A DNA stretch of 64,000 nucleotides from Caenorhabditis elegans (Eukaryota > Nematoda > Chromadorea > Rhabditida > Rhabditidae): positions 8,556,001 to 8,620,000 of the forward strand of contig NC_003284.9 of assembly GCF_000002985.6 (NCBI RefSeq). Reading direction: 5' to 3'. This document shows, one piece after another, positions 46,669 to 55,788 of this stretch (positions are counted from its first letter, which is position 1; each line of letters begins with the position of its first letter). The position numbers and the translations under genes are program-made. The notes below the pieces were generated by a model, which had not been told where the DNA came from, ran no database searches, and saw nothing but the letters and a program-made list of their open reading frames with translations.

Positions 46669-47360
46669 TGGGGAAAATGGGGAAAAATGGGGAAAAATGG
46701 GGAAAAATGGGGAAAAATGGGGAAAAATGGGGAAAAATGGGGAAAAATGGGGAAAATGGGGAAAAATGGGGAAAAATGGGGAAAAATGGGGAAAAATGGG
46801 GAAAATTGGGGAAAATGAGGAAAATGGGGAAAATAGGGAAAATGGGGAAATTGGGGAAAATTAGGGAAAATTAGGGAAAATGAGGAAAATGGGGAAAATG
46901 GGGAAAATTGGGGAAAATTGGGGAAATTGGGGAAATTGGGGAAATTGGGGAAATTGGGGAAAATTGGGGAAAATTGGGGAAAATTGGGGAAAATTGGGGA
47001 AAATTGGGGAAAATTGGGGAAAATTGGGGAAAATTGGGGAAAATTGGGGAAAATTGGGGAAAATTGGGGAAAATTGGGGAAAATTGGGGAAAATTGGGGA
47101 AAATTGGGAAAAAATGGGGGAAATTGGGGAAAAATGGGGGAAAATAGGGAAAATAAGGAAAATGGGGAAATCGGGGAAATTGGGGAAAATTAGGGAAAGT
47201 GGGGAAATTGGGGAAAATGGGGAAAATGGGGAAAATTAGGGAAAATGGGGAAATTTGGGGAAAATAGGGAAATTAGGGGAAATTAGGGAAAATGGGGAAA
47301 ATTAGGGAAATTGGGGAAAAATGGGGAAATTGGGGAAATTAGGGAAAATTGGGGGAATTG
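46669..47360 (+). repeat. G-rich minisatellite (GGGGAAAATT and variants), ~690 bp
   Basis: The plus strand is a continuous array of GGGG tracts separated by A/T spacers. Distinct blocks are visible: 10-mers GGGGAAAAAT at 46677-46800, 9-mers GGGGAAATT at about 46918-46955, about fifteen perfect 10-mers GGGGAAAATT at 46951-47109, then degenerate units with TTAGGG and ATAGGG variants to 47360. All G tracts are on one strand, so it can form stacked G-quadruplexes. Its left boundary is an inverted CCCCATTTTTCTCC segment. Open frames through it (GKIGEN repeats) are artefacts of the repeat. Confidence 0.95.
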
Positions 47361-47852
47361 GGCTATTAGAAAGATATGTCAGTTTGCAATTGGTTTATTG
47401 ATCATGGATAATTGATTAAAAAAAACAAATCAAAACTGGCTGTATCCGTTATAAAACAAACAATAAATCCGTATATTTGATATGTAAGACAAGGTGGTGC
47501 GTGCGAGACTAGAGTTTCTGTACTTAGGACTGCGCCATAAAAAAGTTTTTGAGATCATTTAGGGGGAATGACCACGGGAAAATGTAACTTGGGTATAAAT
47601 GATATCTGGAAATTGTAAAGCGGCAATAAACAATAAACGGGGAAAAACTAATTAACACGGGGAACAATAGAAAATATTGCATGGTCTTGGAAAACTTGGA
47701 GAACTGGAAAAAAAATCTATGGAAATAAGTTAAAGGGCAAGTGTTTAGTATAGAATATTGATAACAAAGACTTGACTAATTGGTGTGCTTCATACTCATG
47801 TGGCGATCAATTCCTTTTTATAGCAGTAGGACTTTTGGCGAAAGTCACATTC
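47361..47852 (-). other. Probable 3' UTR of the minus-strand gene
   Basis: Non-coding. An AATAAA on the minus strand at 47399-47394 lies just before the satellite edge and could be the poly(A) signal of the 47853-49070 gene. Confidence 0.35.
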
Positions 47853-49070
47853 TTATCGCTGATCGTTGCCATCTGATGTCTCGATCTGAAAAAAGACACA
47901 ATACTACAGTTCAACAAAAGGTCAGGAAAAGTTTTTGATGAGGTTTTGTATTTTAAAAAGCATCTTTCATATCTATTCGTCAATTTTGAAATAGTTCCTG
48001 AGTGTAATATTAATCTTACCACTGTAACGCGGGACTTGAGCGGGACCCCTGGTTTGATCTCGATCTTCAGCTTAATCCGGCGGCCATCAACAGCCTTGTT
48101 CGCCCAGAACTTTTTTACTTTTTCGAGCTGAGCAGCTGGAACCCACACTTCCGTTGTTCCACTGCTTGGACTCTTTTTGGTGAAAATCTCGACATGTAAT
48201 TTGATATGTCTTCCTGAAATAAAAAGATGTGAAATGTACACATTTACTATTAGAAAAAATAGTTAAAATAAACAAACTTTTGTGACGTCATCCGGGAGGT
48301 TTTTCAAACTGATAACTGCTACGTTCGGTGGCACATTTGTTGATTCCACTGATTGTCTCGCGGCCGACTGTCGTTTTGATTGGCGTCTTATCTGAGAACC
48401 CGAAGCGAGAACGACCTTCCTTCCGGAGTTTCCTCGATGATCCCTATTCTGTGTTCCGATGCTTCGCCGAGAGTTCCGATTTGAGAGTTGTGATTGGCGT
48501 CGGATCGGAGAACTCGAGGCGGTAACGACATTCCGGCCGGAGTTTCCTCGATGATAACCATTTCCTCGGTGATCTATTGCCTGCGTTCTGAAATGTTTGT
48601 CAAATTTAAAATGTTATTAACTAGGTAATGTCGTGAAGTACTGGGACATCAATGAGAAAAAAACGTTAAATGATAGCTGAGAATAGTGGCTACAAGAACC
48701 TGCTTTTAAAAACTGTTACAATGTTCAAACTATTCGTCTGAAAATTTCTGTTTTACTGATATTGTAATATTTCCTTTGAAAAATGTTTTTTCTTTGAATT
48801 TTTTCAAAGGAAATATTACAAAAGCAAGCATCAGAGTTTTCAGACAAATAGTTTCAGTACTTTGTTTCTCCATAGCAGAGTTTGAAAAACAGGTTATTGT
48901 AGTCACTTAACTTATGGTTCGTTTTGATTTTCCACGCAGTAGTTTACGGAATTCCTGGTAAGAAAAGAAGATTGTTTGAAAATACCTACCTTGAATGGGA
49001 CCGTGTGGACGCCATATGGAGGAGAAATACCCAAGTCTGTAATCGTAACAGTTTTCTGACAAGTCGACAT
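47853..49070 (-). CDS. Small basic beta-rich protein, unknown function, with duplicated exon
   Basis: The preferred model uses minus-strand exons 49070-48990, 48443-48323, 48213-48020 and 47885-47853. They are in phase and give 142 residues starting MSTCQKTVTITDLGIS and ending RVTVIETSDGNDQR. The third exon is the best supported: it has strong splice sites and an alternating hydrophobic/basic pattern (RHIKLHVEIFTKK, TTEVWVPAAQLEKVKKF, DGRRIKLKIEIK) that could be beta-alpha-beta, vaguely RRM-like. Exon 2 lies in a tandem duplication. The upstream copy (acceptor 48588, exon from 48587) reads in the same frame but ends in TAG at 48446-48444, and that TAG is itself the acceptor of the downstream copy. 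Splicing exon 1 to the upstream copy would give a 74-residue isoform. Another frame of the duplicated exon is fully open and reads VAVISLKNLPDDVTK, which also looks RRM-like, so the true structure is unsettled. Confidence 0.5.
48730..48851. mobile_element. Small fold-back element in intron 1
   Basis: CTATTCGTCTGAAAA (48730-48744) is mirrored by TTTTCAGACAAATAG (48837-48851). The inner pair ATTGTAATATTTCCTTTGAA / TTCAAAGGAAATATTACAA is near-perfect. It is non-coding and lies between exon 1 and the duplicated exon of the minus-strand gene. Confidence 0.7.
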
Positions 49071-49500
49071 TTCGGAAATAGTAGTAAATTGAGAAGAGTG
49101 GCTAAAAAATCAATGAAAAAAGTAAACGCGTCAAGTTGAACAAAGAATTTATTAAACAAGATATTGGAAAATCCCAATGGCCCCAATTTGAAATGAACGC
49201 TGTCTGCATTTTCCTCCGCGGTGTTTGCAGACAGGTGCACAATTTGAATGGTGTTGGTGTAGATGCGCAGACGGTTAGATCGATATAGTGTTTTGTGTGT
49301 ACAGAGAGGCGACTGGAAGAGTTTGCAAGTGGTAGGCACGAACTACCCAAGTACGATCCCCAAGGCAAGACACATATTTCAAAAGATAAAAGAATAATTT
49401 AGATACGGTAGCAAAGTAAAACAAAAGAAAGTGTAAACTACGTTAACTAAAAAAAGGAAAACGTTAACTACGGTACACGTTAACTACGGTACGGTACGGT
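49071..49500. other. Intergenic 5' flank, with GTAC-rich short repeats
   Basis: Upstream region of the minus-strand gene. At 49449-49500 short repeats of GTTAACTACGGTAC and GGTAC immediately abut the large inverted repeat. Confidence 0.5.
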
Positions 49501-50126
49501 ACACTGAATATTGTAAATTTTTTCAAAAATTTTTTATGAAAGGATAACATGAAAATGATCCAATTAGGTCATCCGCTCATAATAATCTGAAATATGTGAC
49601 GTGGAAGTGTTGGGAAGCAGTCTGGATGGTCCTGTACCACATTTTTGCGCTTGAGAGCTCAGTGCTCCGCTCCCAGTGGTTGCTATTTCACGAAACATTG
49701 GGAAAATGTTTTACTACATGCACAGATTGTACTCGTAAAGTTTGGTCTGATTTGATATTTCTTCACTTGTTTTATGGTAAAAAATAGTATATGTTAACAC
49801 ATTTGTAGTGTTTTGAACAACTAGATGTACTGAATATTACTATTTTTTACCATAAAACAAGTGAAGAAATACTAAATCAGGCCAAACTTTACGAGTACAA
49901 TCTGTGCATGTAGTAAAACATTTTCCCAATGTTTCGTGAAATAGCAACCACGAGGAGCGGAGCACTGAGCTCTCAAGCGCAAAAATGTGGTACAGGACCA
50001 TCCAGACTGCTTCCCAACACTTCCACGTCACATATTTCAGATTATTATGAGCGGATGACCTAATTGGATCATTTTCATGTTATCCTTTCATAAAAAAATT
50101 TTGAAAAAATTTACAAGATTCAGTGT
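49501..50126. mobile_element. Near-perfect inverted repeat, 289-bp arms
   Basis: The left arm (49501-49789) and right arm (49838-50126) are equal in length and inverted, with roughly ten mismatches or small differences by eye. They are separated by 48 bp. The outer ends read ACACTGAATATTGTAAATTT and its complement. Each arm contains the same 63-codon open frame in mirror orientation, which reflects the duplication rather than a gene. No transposase is encoded. It is probably a fold-back transposon derivative, or a local inverted duplication. Confidence 0.9.
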
Positions 50127-51176
50127 ATTTATCGTTAAAATTTCAAAAATTAGGGGATCGTATAGAAGTTCGACGGTCGTTTTTTCGACTTTTAGCCCGC
50201 GCTTTTTAGACTTAGTTAGCATTTTTTTTAGTATTGCATCAAAAAATCTCCTTAAGAATGGTATTGCATCCTCAATTACTTAGGTTTGTCCCTCCAATAG
50301 TTTTGCACCCCTATAATCTTGCACTCTATTTTATGTAAATTTTGAATTTCAAAATTGTTCAGCAGATCAGAATTCATGGATACTTGGTAAAACAAAACAT
50401 TTTGTAGTGAAAAAAAAAACTGTTTTATAATTTCATAGTGCATTTCCATAACTTCTATTGTATATAATTTTGCTCTTTCTCAAACAGGTTAGTAGACATA
50501 ATATAAACAATGACGCAACCCAGTTGAACACAAAGGCACAGCGTCATTAAAATTGAATTATCTCAAAATGTATATATAAGTACTTATATTGGTAGGTTGT
50601 GACGTTATACTTTTCCAAGATTTACCAATTTAACTAACTTGTTGATAAACGCGCATGGATTGAATTTAATTTTGACGTAGATACTTACGAGATAACTCAA
50701 TTCAATTTAGTTATTTTTGATCCATCACCTTTTCTATGCGAAAATAGTTCTATGATCTGCTATCTGATTTTTGTTTTTTTTTATTTGGGTAGTGGCTAGA
50801 ACGTTATGATTTAATAATGATGATTGTTACTAAAGCTATCAGTTGAATAGCAAATTCTTAATCAGTCAGTGAAATGGTTTCTATATTCTTTTTGCATATT
50901 ACCATAGAGAATTTGATTACTATCATCTATTTTCAATTACAAATCAAAGCCCAAAAACATGAGTAATGCTAACAAATGTCATCAACCAAATCTCTAATTG
51001 TTCATTCAATTTTTCTTTAATTTTACATCTTCATTTTTAGATTTCACACGTCTTTAGGATGTAATCCCGCCTTTACACTCTCTAAACTGAATTCGAAAAA
51101 AAGAGGCGGAGTTGAAACTAGGAGTACAAAAGAGAGCTGCGTTTTTCATCTTATTCAGCAGTTTGCTTCACTGAAA
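50127..51176. other. Intergenic; repeat fragment near 50270-50330; 5' flank of Cys-rich gene
   Basis: At 50240-50330 ATTGCATC and TTTTGCACCCC motifs resemble the interior of the 8871/25158 elements. The remainder is AT-rich without exons. The last 80 bases contain the GGCGGAGTTGAAAC motif listed separately. Confidence 0.45.
51105..51118 (+). promoter_or_regulatory. Promoter motif shared with the second Cys-rich gene
   Basis: GGCGGAGTTGAAAC lies ~60 nt upstream of the ATG at 51177. The paralogue at 54932 has GGCGGGGCTTAAAAC at a similar distance. Shared position and sequence suggest a common core promoter or binding element. Confidence 0.4.
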
Positions 51177-51577
51177 ATGTCCACCTTTTCGTGCATCCTT
51201 CTCCTTGCAATTTCTTTTGTCTCCCTCTCATTTGGACTAAACTGCCATGTCGGAGATGAAGCCACCACGACCATCCTTGGAGGATTCGACTACTGCTATG
51301 TCGGGACTGAACATAAGACTAGAGAAAAAGTCTATGGAGGATCGACTGGATCATTTGATATGAATGAGGGAAATTGCATGTATAGCGTAAGTTTCTATTA
51401 AAATAATGTTGAAACTTGCTCAATTGTCAATTGTTTCAGATTAACACTGATACTGGAAACGAGTATATCAACTGTTACTGCGACTACGAGACCTGCAACT
51501 CGCCACCAGACCGCACCAAGCCACTGTCCGGACTTGCAAAGTTTGACCGTACCCCTTTCTCCTGCCATGATTGTTAA
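51177..51577 (+). CDS. Secreted Cys-rich protein, probable ET-module family
   Basis: Two exons (51177-51386, 51440-51577) encode 115 residues. The signal peptide is MSTFSCILLLAISFVSLSFG. The mature part starts LNCHVGDEA and has eight cysteines: NCHVG, FDYCYVG, GNCMYS, NCYCDYE (two), TCNS, SCHDC (two). The CxVG...FDYC...CN pattern matches the small Caenorhabditis ET-module secreted proteins, which somewhat resemble Ly6-like three-finger folds in cysteine spacing. Function is unknown; a secreted or extracellular role is inferred. The phase-0 intron follows the Ser of CMYS, as in the paralogue at 54932. No GPI-anchor-like hydrophobic C-terminus is present. Confidence 0.78.
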
Positions 51578-51820
51578 TCTTAAATTTTTCTTTTACCAAA
51601 TCATTGTTTCTTTTCCTTCCTCTCTGATTTCACCTCCTGTCCCATATACCTCCTACCCAACTAATTTGCAGACCTCTTCTTCTTTTCTCAAAACCATTTT
51701 ATTAATTTATTGTAGATCAAAACTTGGAACACTTCAATGAATACATTTTTAACAAAGCTTTTTGTTTTGTTTTAGGTTTTAAAAACTTTTAAGATTTTTG
51801 GTGACATCGTTAACATACTC

Positions 51821-52009
51821 GGCATTTCGTGCCTACTTTCTTCCACCTTTTGGCGCAAGGCGAAAAATGGCGACAACTAGGCGGCAAAAAGGGGGTAGAA
51901 AGGTGGCAAAATGGTGTACAGAAGGTGGGAAGAGAGCGGATCCATTGTTTTTTGTCGCCATTTTTCGCTTTGCGGCAAAAAGGTGGGAGAAAGGAGGCAC
52001 GAAATGCCT
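51821..52009. mobile_element. Fold-back element with GGCATTTCGTGCC ends
   Basis: The left arm 51821-51873 (GGCATTTCGTGCCTACTTTC...GAAAAATGGCGAC) pairs with the right arm 51954-52009 (GTCGCCATTTTTCGC...GGCACGAAATGCC). Arms are ~54 bp with several mismatches; GGCAAAAAG motifs recur inside. It lies ~240 bp beyond the stop of the Cys-rich gene. Confidence 0.8.
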
Positions 52010-52218
52010 AGTACATAGAATCAGTAATAATTCCACCTCTGGTAAAGACACTTCTTGAGCTGAAATAAAGTGACCTCACATATATTTTTTGTGATAATTT
52101 GACGTTATTCTTTCAGATCGAGACTAGATCGACAGCTCTTATGACCGGATGAAGTATTTTTAATGTTATTTTGATGCAATTTGCAATTTTATGTTTTGTG
52201 AATATTGTCGAAAAGTAA

Positions 52219-52386
52219 CAATCGCAACGGCCGCGTGGTTTTTATTTTTGTATTTTTTTTAAAGTTAGGCTCTTTCCATGCTTTACCTGTAGTTCAATTT
52301 CTCTTTTTTTTTAATTGTGGGAGAAGCATACATTAAAAAAAAGAATACATTAAAAAAAAACAAAATCCACGTGGCCTTTGCAATTG
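52219..52386. mobile_element. Small MITE-like element with CAATYGCAAMGGCC ends
   Basis: CAATCGCAACGGCCGCGTGG at the left is mirrored by CCACGTGGCCTTTGCAATTG at the right, with a T-rich/A-rich interior that also pairs. Length is ~168 bp and it is non-coding. Confidence 0.7.
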
Positions 52387-52833
52387 GTATTTATCGATGT
52401 TCCAAAAATATTTTTGAAAAGGCAGGCAGTCCCATTTTTTGTTTTTCTGTACCAAACGGTTTGTTTAACTAATTTAAACAATCTAAACTGTAGTTGGAAC
52501 TAATTTAAAGACTAGCCTTATAGGTTTTTATAAAGTAACACAATGGATGTTTTCCGGATTTGTGCAGATAATCAACTTTTGTATTATTTACTGCTTTTAC
52601 CAGTATTTCTTTTCAAAAAAAAAGTATATCTTACGTGCAAAAAACGTAGAAAAGGATCAACACTAAGTTTTATTATTCACTGAAGCGAATACGCACGTTT
52701 TCCTTTTAGCTATGCTTGTGGACGCTGTGTTTGTTGCAGTGGAAAGTTCGCAAAAAAGAGCAGAACGGAAGCAAAGATTATGACGACATTAAAAGGAAAT
52801 TAATACCGAATTATATTTAACACACAAAACGAT

Positions 52834-52905
52834 AGGTCCCACCGAGATTTGAACTCGGGTCGCAGGATTCAGAGTCCTGAGTGCTAACCGCTACACCATG
52901 GAACC
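52834..52905 (-). tRNA. tRNA-Gln (anticodon CTG)
   Basis: The minus strand folds into a complete cloverleaf. The 7-bp acceptor stem is GGTTCCA/TGGGACC with one G-T pair. Box A is TGGTGTAGCGG. The anticodon stem CAGGA/TCCTG encloses the loop CTCTGAA, so the anticodon is CTG. The T-arm contains GAGTTCAAATCTC. Length is 72 nt including the discriminator, with no intron; CCA is not encoded, as expected in eukaryotes. It reads CAG codons. Confidence 0.95.
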
Positions 52906-53037
52906 GAACAATTGTTTCGGGCTGATCAAAAGAGACAAGATAAGACTCACACTTTTCCGATAAGTGGAAAGGCAAACTGACATCAAAAGCATACGTTTAC
53001 CGCTAATGAATTTTGTGAGAGAACCGACTGACCGCAA

Positions 53038-53109
53038 GGTTCCATGGTGTAGCGGTTAGCACTCAGGACTTTGAATCCTGCGACCCGAGTTCAAATCTCG
53101 GTGGAACCT
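53038..53109 (+). tRNA. tRNA-Gln (anticodon TTG)
   Basis: This is a plus-strand cloverleaf nearly identical to the gene at 52834-52905. The anticodon loop is CTTTGAA, giving TTG, which reads CAA (and CAG by wobble). The acceptor stem GGTTCCA/TGGAACC is fully paired. Only two positions differ between the genes: the wobble base of the anticodon and one acceptor-stem base. It is divergent from its neighbour with a 132-bp spacer. A T-rich tract downstream could terminate Pol III. Confidence 0.95.
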
Positions 53110-53862
53110 ACCATTTTTGCAAGTTATTTCAGAAAGTTGTACGTTTCCAGATCGTTATTCATTTTTTTAAATTTTTGCTATTGAATGCATTTTTTAGACT
53201 CAAAGTGAACTTATTAATTCAATTTCTGATTTATCATTTTGAGTTTTTTATTTGAATTTTTAACATTATTGAGTCAGAAGCCTATAAATTGAAATCACAA
53301 TTGTCAGACTGGATCGAAAAACAAATATCCACAGGTACGGATGTTGTATAAATACGTTTTTTTTTGTCTGTCACGCTGGAAAGGATTTGAGTACATCTGT
53401 GACGTTTTTTTTTAATCTTCTGGAAATTGAAAGAAGCCGTCTACCTATAATATTTTTTCTAATGGTGATTCAACCGAAATGTCGGTTTATCTATTTCAGA
53501 ACTCCTTCAATAATACACGGGATTAAAAGAATGAAGGTCTTGGTATTATCTAACAGTATTTAGATTATATTGTTTAATAATCCTCCAGGGGCAAAGATAA
53601 TCTGTTATTATAAAGAAATTCATATTAATTTAAATGTGGGCTACAATCTTCTATACGTGACATATTTCAGGGGAAAATAGCTAGAACACTTGATATTCTT
53701 ATTACTTTGAAAAATTAAAATGATCCGCGAGTTTACATCGGTCTGAGGCTAGCACAGAGCAGTGAAAAAACAAACTTTGGCTGTTATTAAGAAAGAATTG
53801 GACGTTGCATTGTTTTATTCAAGATTGTTCAGGGATAGAGAATTTCAAACTTTTGTACTGAA
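53110..53862. other. Intergenic, no gene seen
   Basis: AT-rich with no exon structure. Confidence 0.5.
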
Positions 53863-54229
53863 TTAAAGGTGAAGTAGCGCCGGTGGGGATTTTGTCTAAA
53901 TACATTTTTATTGATTCAATATATCATAATCAAAAACTCTAAAAATGTTTGAATTTTGTTTTAATTTACAGTCAAATTTTTGTCGAATTGTCATATCGAA
54001 CAATATTAAAGTATTAAATAAGTAGCAAACGGTTTTTTGGTCTACTTCCAAACTCAGAAGTGGCGAAAACTAAGTAGTTTGACAGTATATAAAAAATTCC
54101 ACATTTAAAAATAAAGTTTGACTATTTAAAAAATAAAATGTTGTTAGTTAGAAGTTTTACTAGTTAGTTGGAGTTTTGGCACCAGAGTAATTTATAACAT
54201 TTTCCGCACTGGTGCTACTCGGTCTTTAA
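53863..54229. mobile_element. MITE-like element with TTAAAGGTGAAGTAGC ends
   Basis: The left end TTAAAGGTGAAGTAGCGCC and right end GGTGCTACTCGGTCTTTAA are imperfect inverted copies, with CACTGGTGC/GCGCCGGTG also pairing. It has TTAA-type boundaries and no coding capacity. The termini relate it to the elements at 31945 and 61261. Confidence 0.6.
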
Positions 54230-54889
54230 TCTGTTTTTCAACAAGTCATGTGGACCATTCGTTTTATAATTTTTTAATAATTTAATAATTTTAATAACAG
54301 TGTGTTTTAATAACAAGCCAAAATAAGTTCAACCTAAATTTAAAAAAAAAACCAACAGCTGAAGATAATATTTACTTGTAAATTGGAGGGTTAAAACTTT
54401 TCTAATAATTTTTATAAACATGTGAAATCGGTTCGGTAGCAATTGTCAGAAACCTAAAGACGCTACTCTTTGCTGATTCAGTGCCCTATAGCATTTGCAA
54501 AAAGCTACACAAAACCAATTCAATGTTTGAAGAGATTCAACTTTAGAAACAACCGGGAAATACATTGTCAACTTTTGTTGAGAAACGGTTTTTTACAAAG
54601 TTGTTCAATTTGTTTATTTATTTTCTATTTAAAACAATATTTATTTCGATAAAATTTGATTTTGCAATTATTATTCACATTAAATGTCTCCAAGCGTAAT
54701 TATTCGCTTTGGTAATCCCATATTTAGAATATGAAATGAATTTCATTACATGCTTTGAATTAGTGGAATAATTAATTTCTCTCTTTCATACTTCATTACT
54801 CTTGATAATGGGTATATCTCATTTTCACATTATCACTAACTGGAGCACAATGAGGTGGAGTCAAAGAGAAGGCGGGGCTTAAAACAAGA
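54230..54889. other. Intergenic 5' flank of the second Cys-rich gene
   Basis: AT-rich. Near the gene it contains GGCGGGGCTTAAAAC (54871-54885). Confidence 0.5.
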
Positions 54890-54896
54890 TATAAAA
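54871..54896 (+). promoter_or_regulatory. Core promoter: shared GGCGGGG motif plus TATA box
   Basis: GGCGGGGCTTAAAAC at 54871-54885 matches the motif upstream of the 51177 gene. It is followed by TATAAAA at 54890-54896, ~36-40 nt before the ATG at 54932. That leaves room for only a very short leader. Confidence 0.5.
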
Positions 54897-54931
54897 TACA
54901 CCGACATTGCGATTTTGACTTCATTCATCTG

Positions 54932-55335
54932 ATGATCATTTTTTCCCATTACCACCTTCTCATTGCATTGGCTTGTTTTGCAACATCTGCACTCTGCAAG
55001 AAATGCTACGTTGGAGAGGATGACCCTGTCCTGGAAGACGAGTTCGACTACTGCGTCACAACGTTTAATTCAAAGACTGATGTCATCACGTACAACGGAA
55101 AAACTGGCCCAACAACTGTGTTCAAGGATGATCCTAATCCCAACAATCTCATCAATAGCTTCTGTTATATCAGCGTAAGTTTCAGATTTTCAAGAGTGTC
55201 AGACAATGATTATATCTATTTTAGAAGAATCCTGACGTTGACGAAGTGAGTTGCTACTGCAAAGTGTCAAGATGCAACAGAATAGTCACCGTCCAGAAGT
55301 TCTTCGAGATGATGCTTGATCACCGTCCCGAATAG
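54932..55335 (+). CDS. Secreted Cys-rich protein, probable ET-module family (paralogue)
   Basis: Two exons (54932-55174, 55225-55335) encode 117 residues. The signal peptide MIIFSHYHLLIALACFATSA is followed by CKKCYVGEDD. Mature cysteines fall in KCYVG, FDYCV, SFCYIS, SCYCKV (two) and RCNR. This is the same order as in the 51177 gene, but without its two C-terminal cysteines. The phase-0 intron again follows the Ser of CYIS. Both genes are on the same strand, 3.4 kb apart, with two tRNA genes between them. Probable extracellular protein of unknown function. A fold-back element begins 39 bp after the stop and may lie in the 3' UTR. Confidence 0.78.
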
Positions 55336-55373
55336 TTTTTTTAATTTTTGTTTTTAATTTTTTTATACATTAT

Positions 55374-55788
55374 TAGAAAATAACAAAAATTTGGAAAAAA
55401 ATCCGTCCAAAAAACTTTTTTTTGGTTGGTCGTCAAAAAATCTTCAAAAAAATTTTTGTCGAAAATTCTTGATTCTTCATACAAACATGATGTAACCAAG
55501 TGTAAACTATTTTTGCACAAACAAATTATTTGAGTTTGAAATTTGAATCTCAAGAAATATTCAAAAAGCTCAAAAATTATCCGAAAAAATTATGTTTTCC
55601 ATTATCATTTTAGTGTATCGAACTAAACTGATATGTTTTGTATGTGTAAAAATAGTTTACACTTGGATACATCATTTTTGTAGGATAAATGAAGAATTTT
55701 CGATAAAAAATTTTTGAATATTTTTTTACGACCGACCAAAAAAAATTTTTTTGAACGGATTTTTTTCCAAACTTTTGTTGTTTTCTTA
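55374..55788. mobile_element. Fold-back element just downstream of the Cys-rich gene
   Basis: Left arm (about 55374-55525) and right arm (about 55643-55788) are inverted copies. Examples are TTTGGAAAAAAATCCGT with its complement, and GTGTAAACTATTTTTGCAC with a near complement at 55643-55662. Arms are ~150 bp with mismatches and the interior is non-coding. Confidence 0.75.

Noticed and set aside
46668-47239. Several long Gly/Lys/Glu/Asn repeat frames
   Set aside because: All three frames of the G-rich satellite are open because the repeat lacks stop codons; not genes.
49596-50031. Two identical 63-codon frames on opposite strands
   Set aside because: They are mirror copies inside the 289-bp inverted repeat; identity reflects the repeat, not coding selection.
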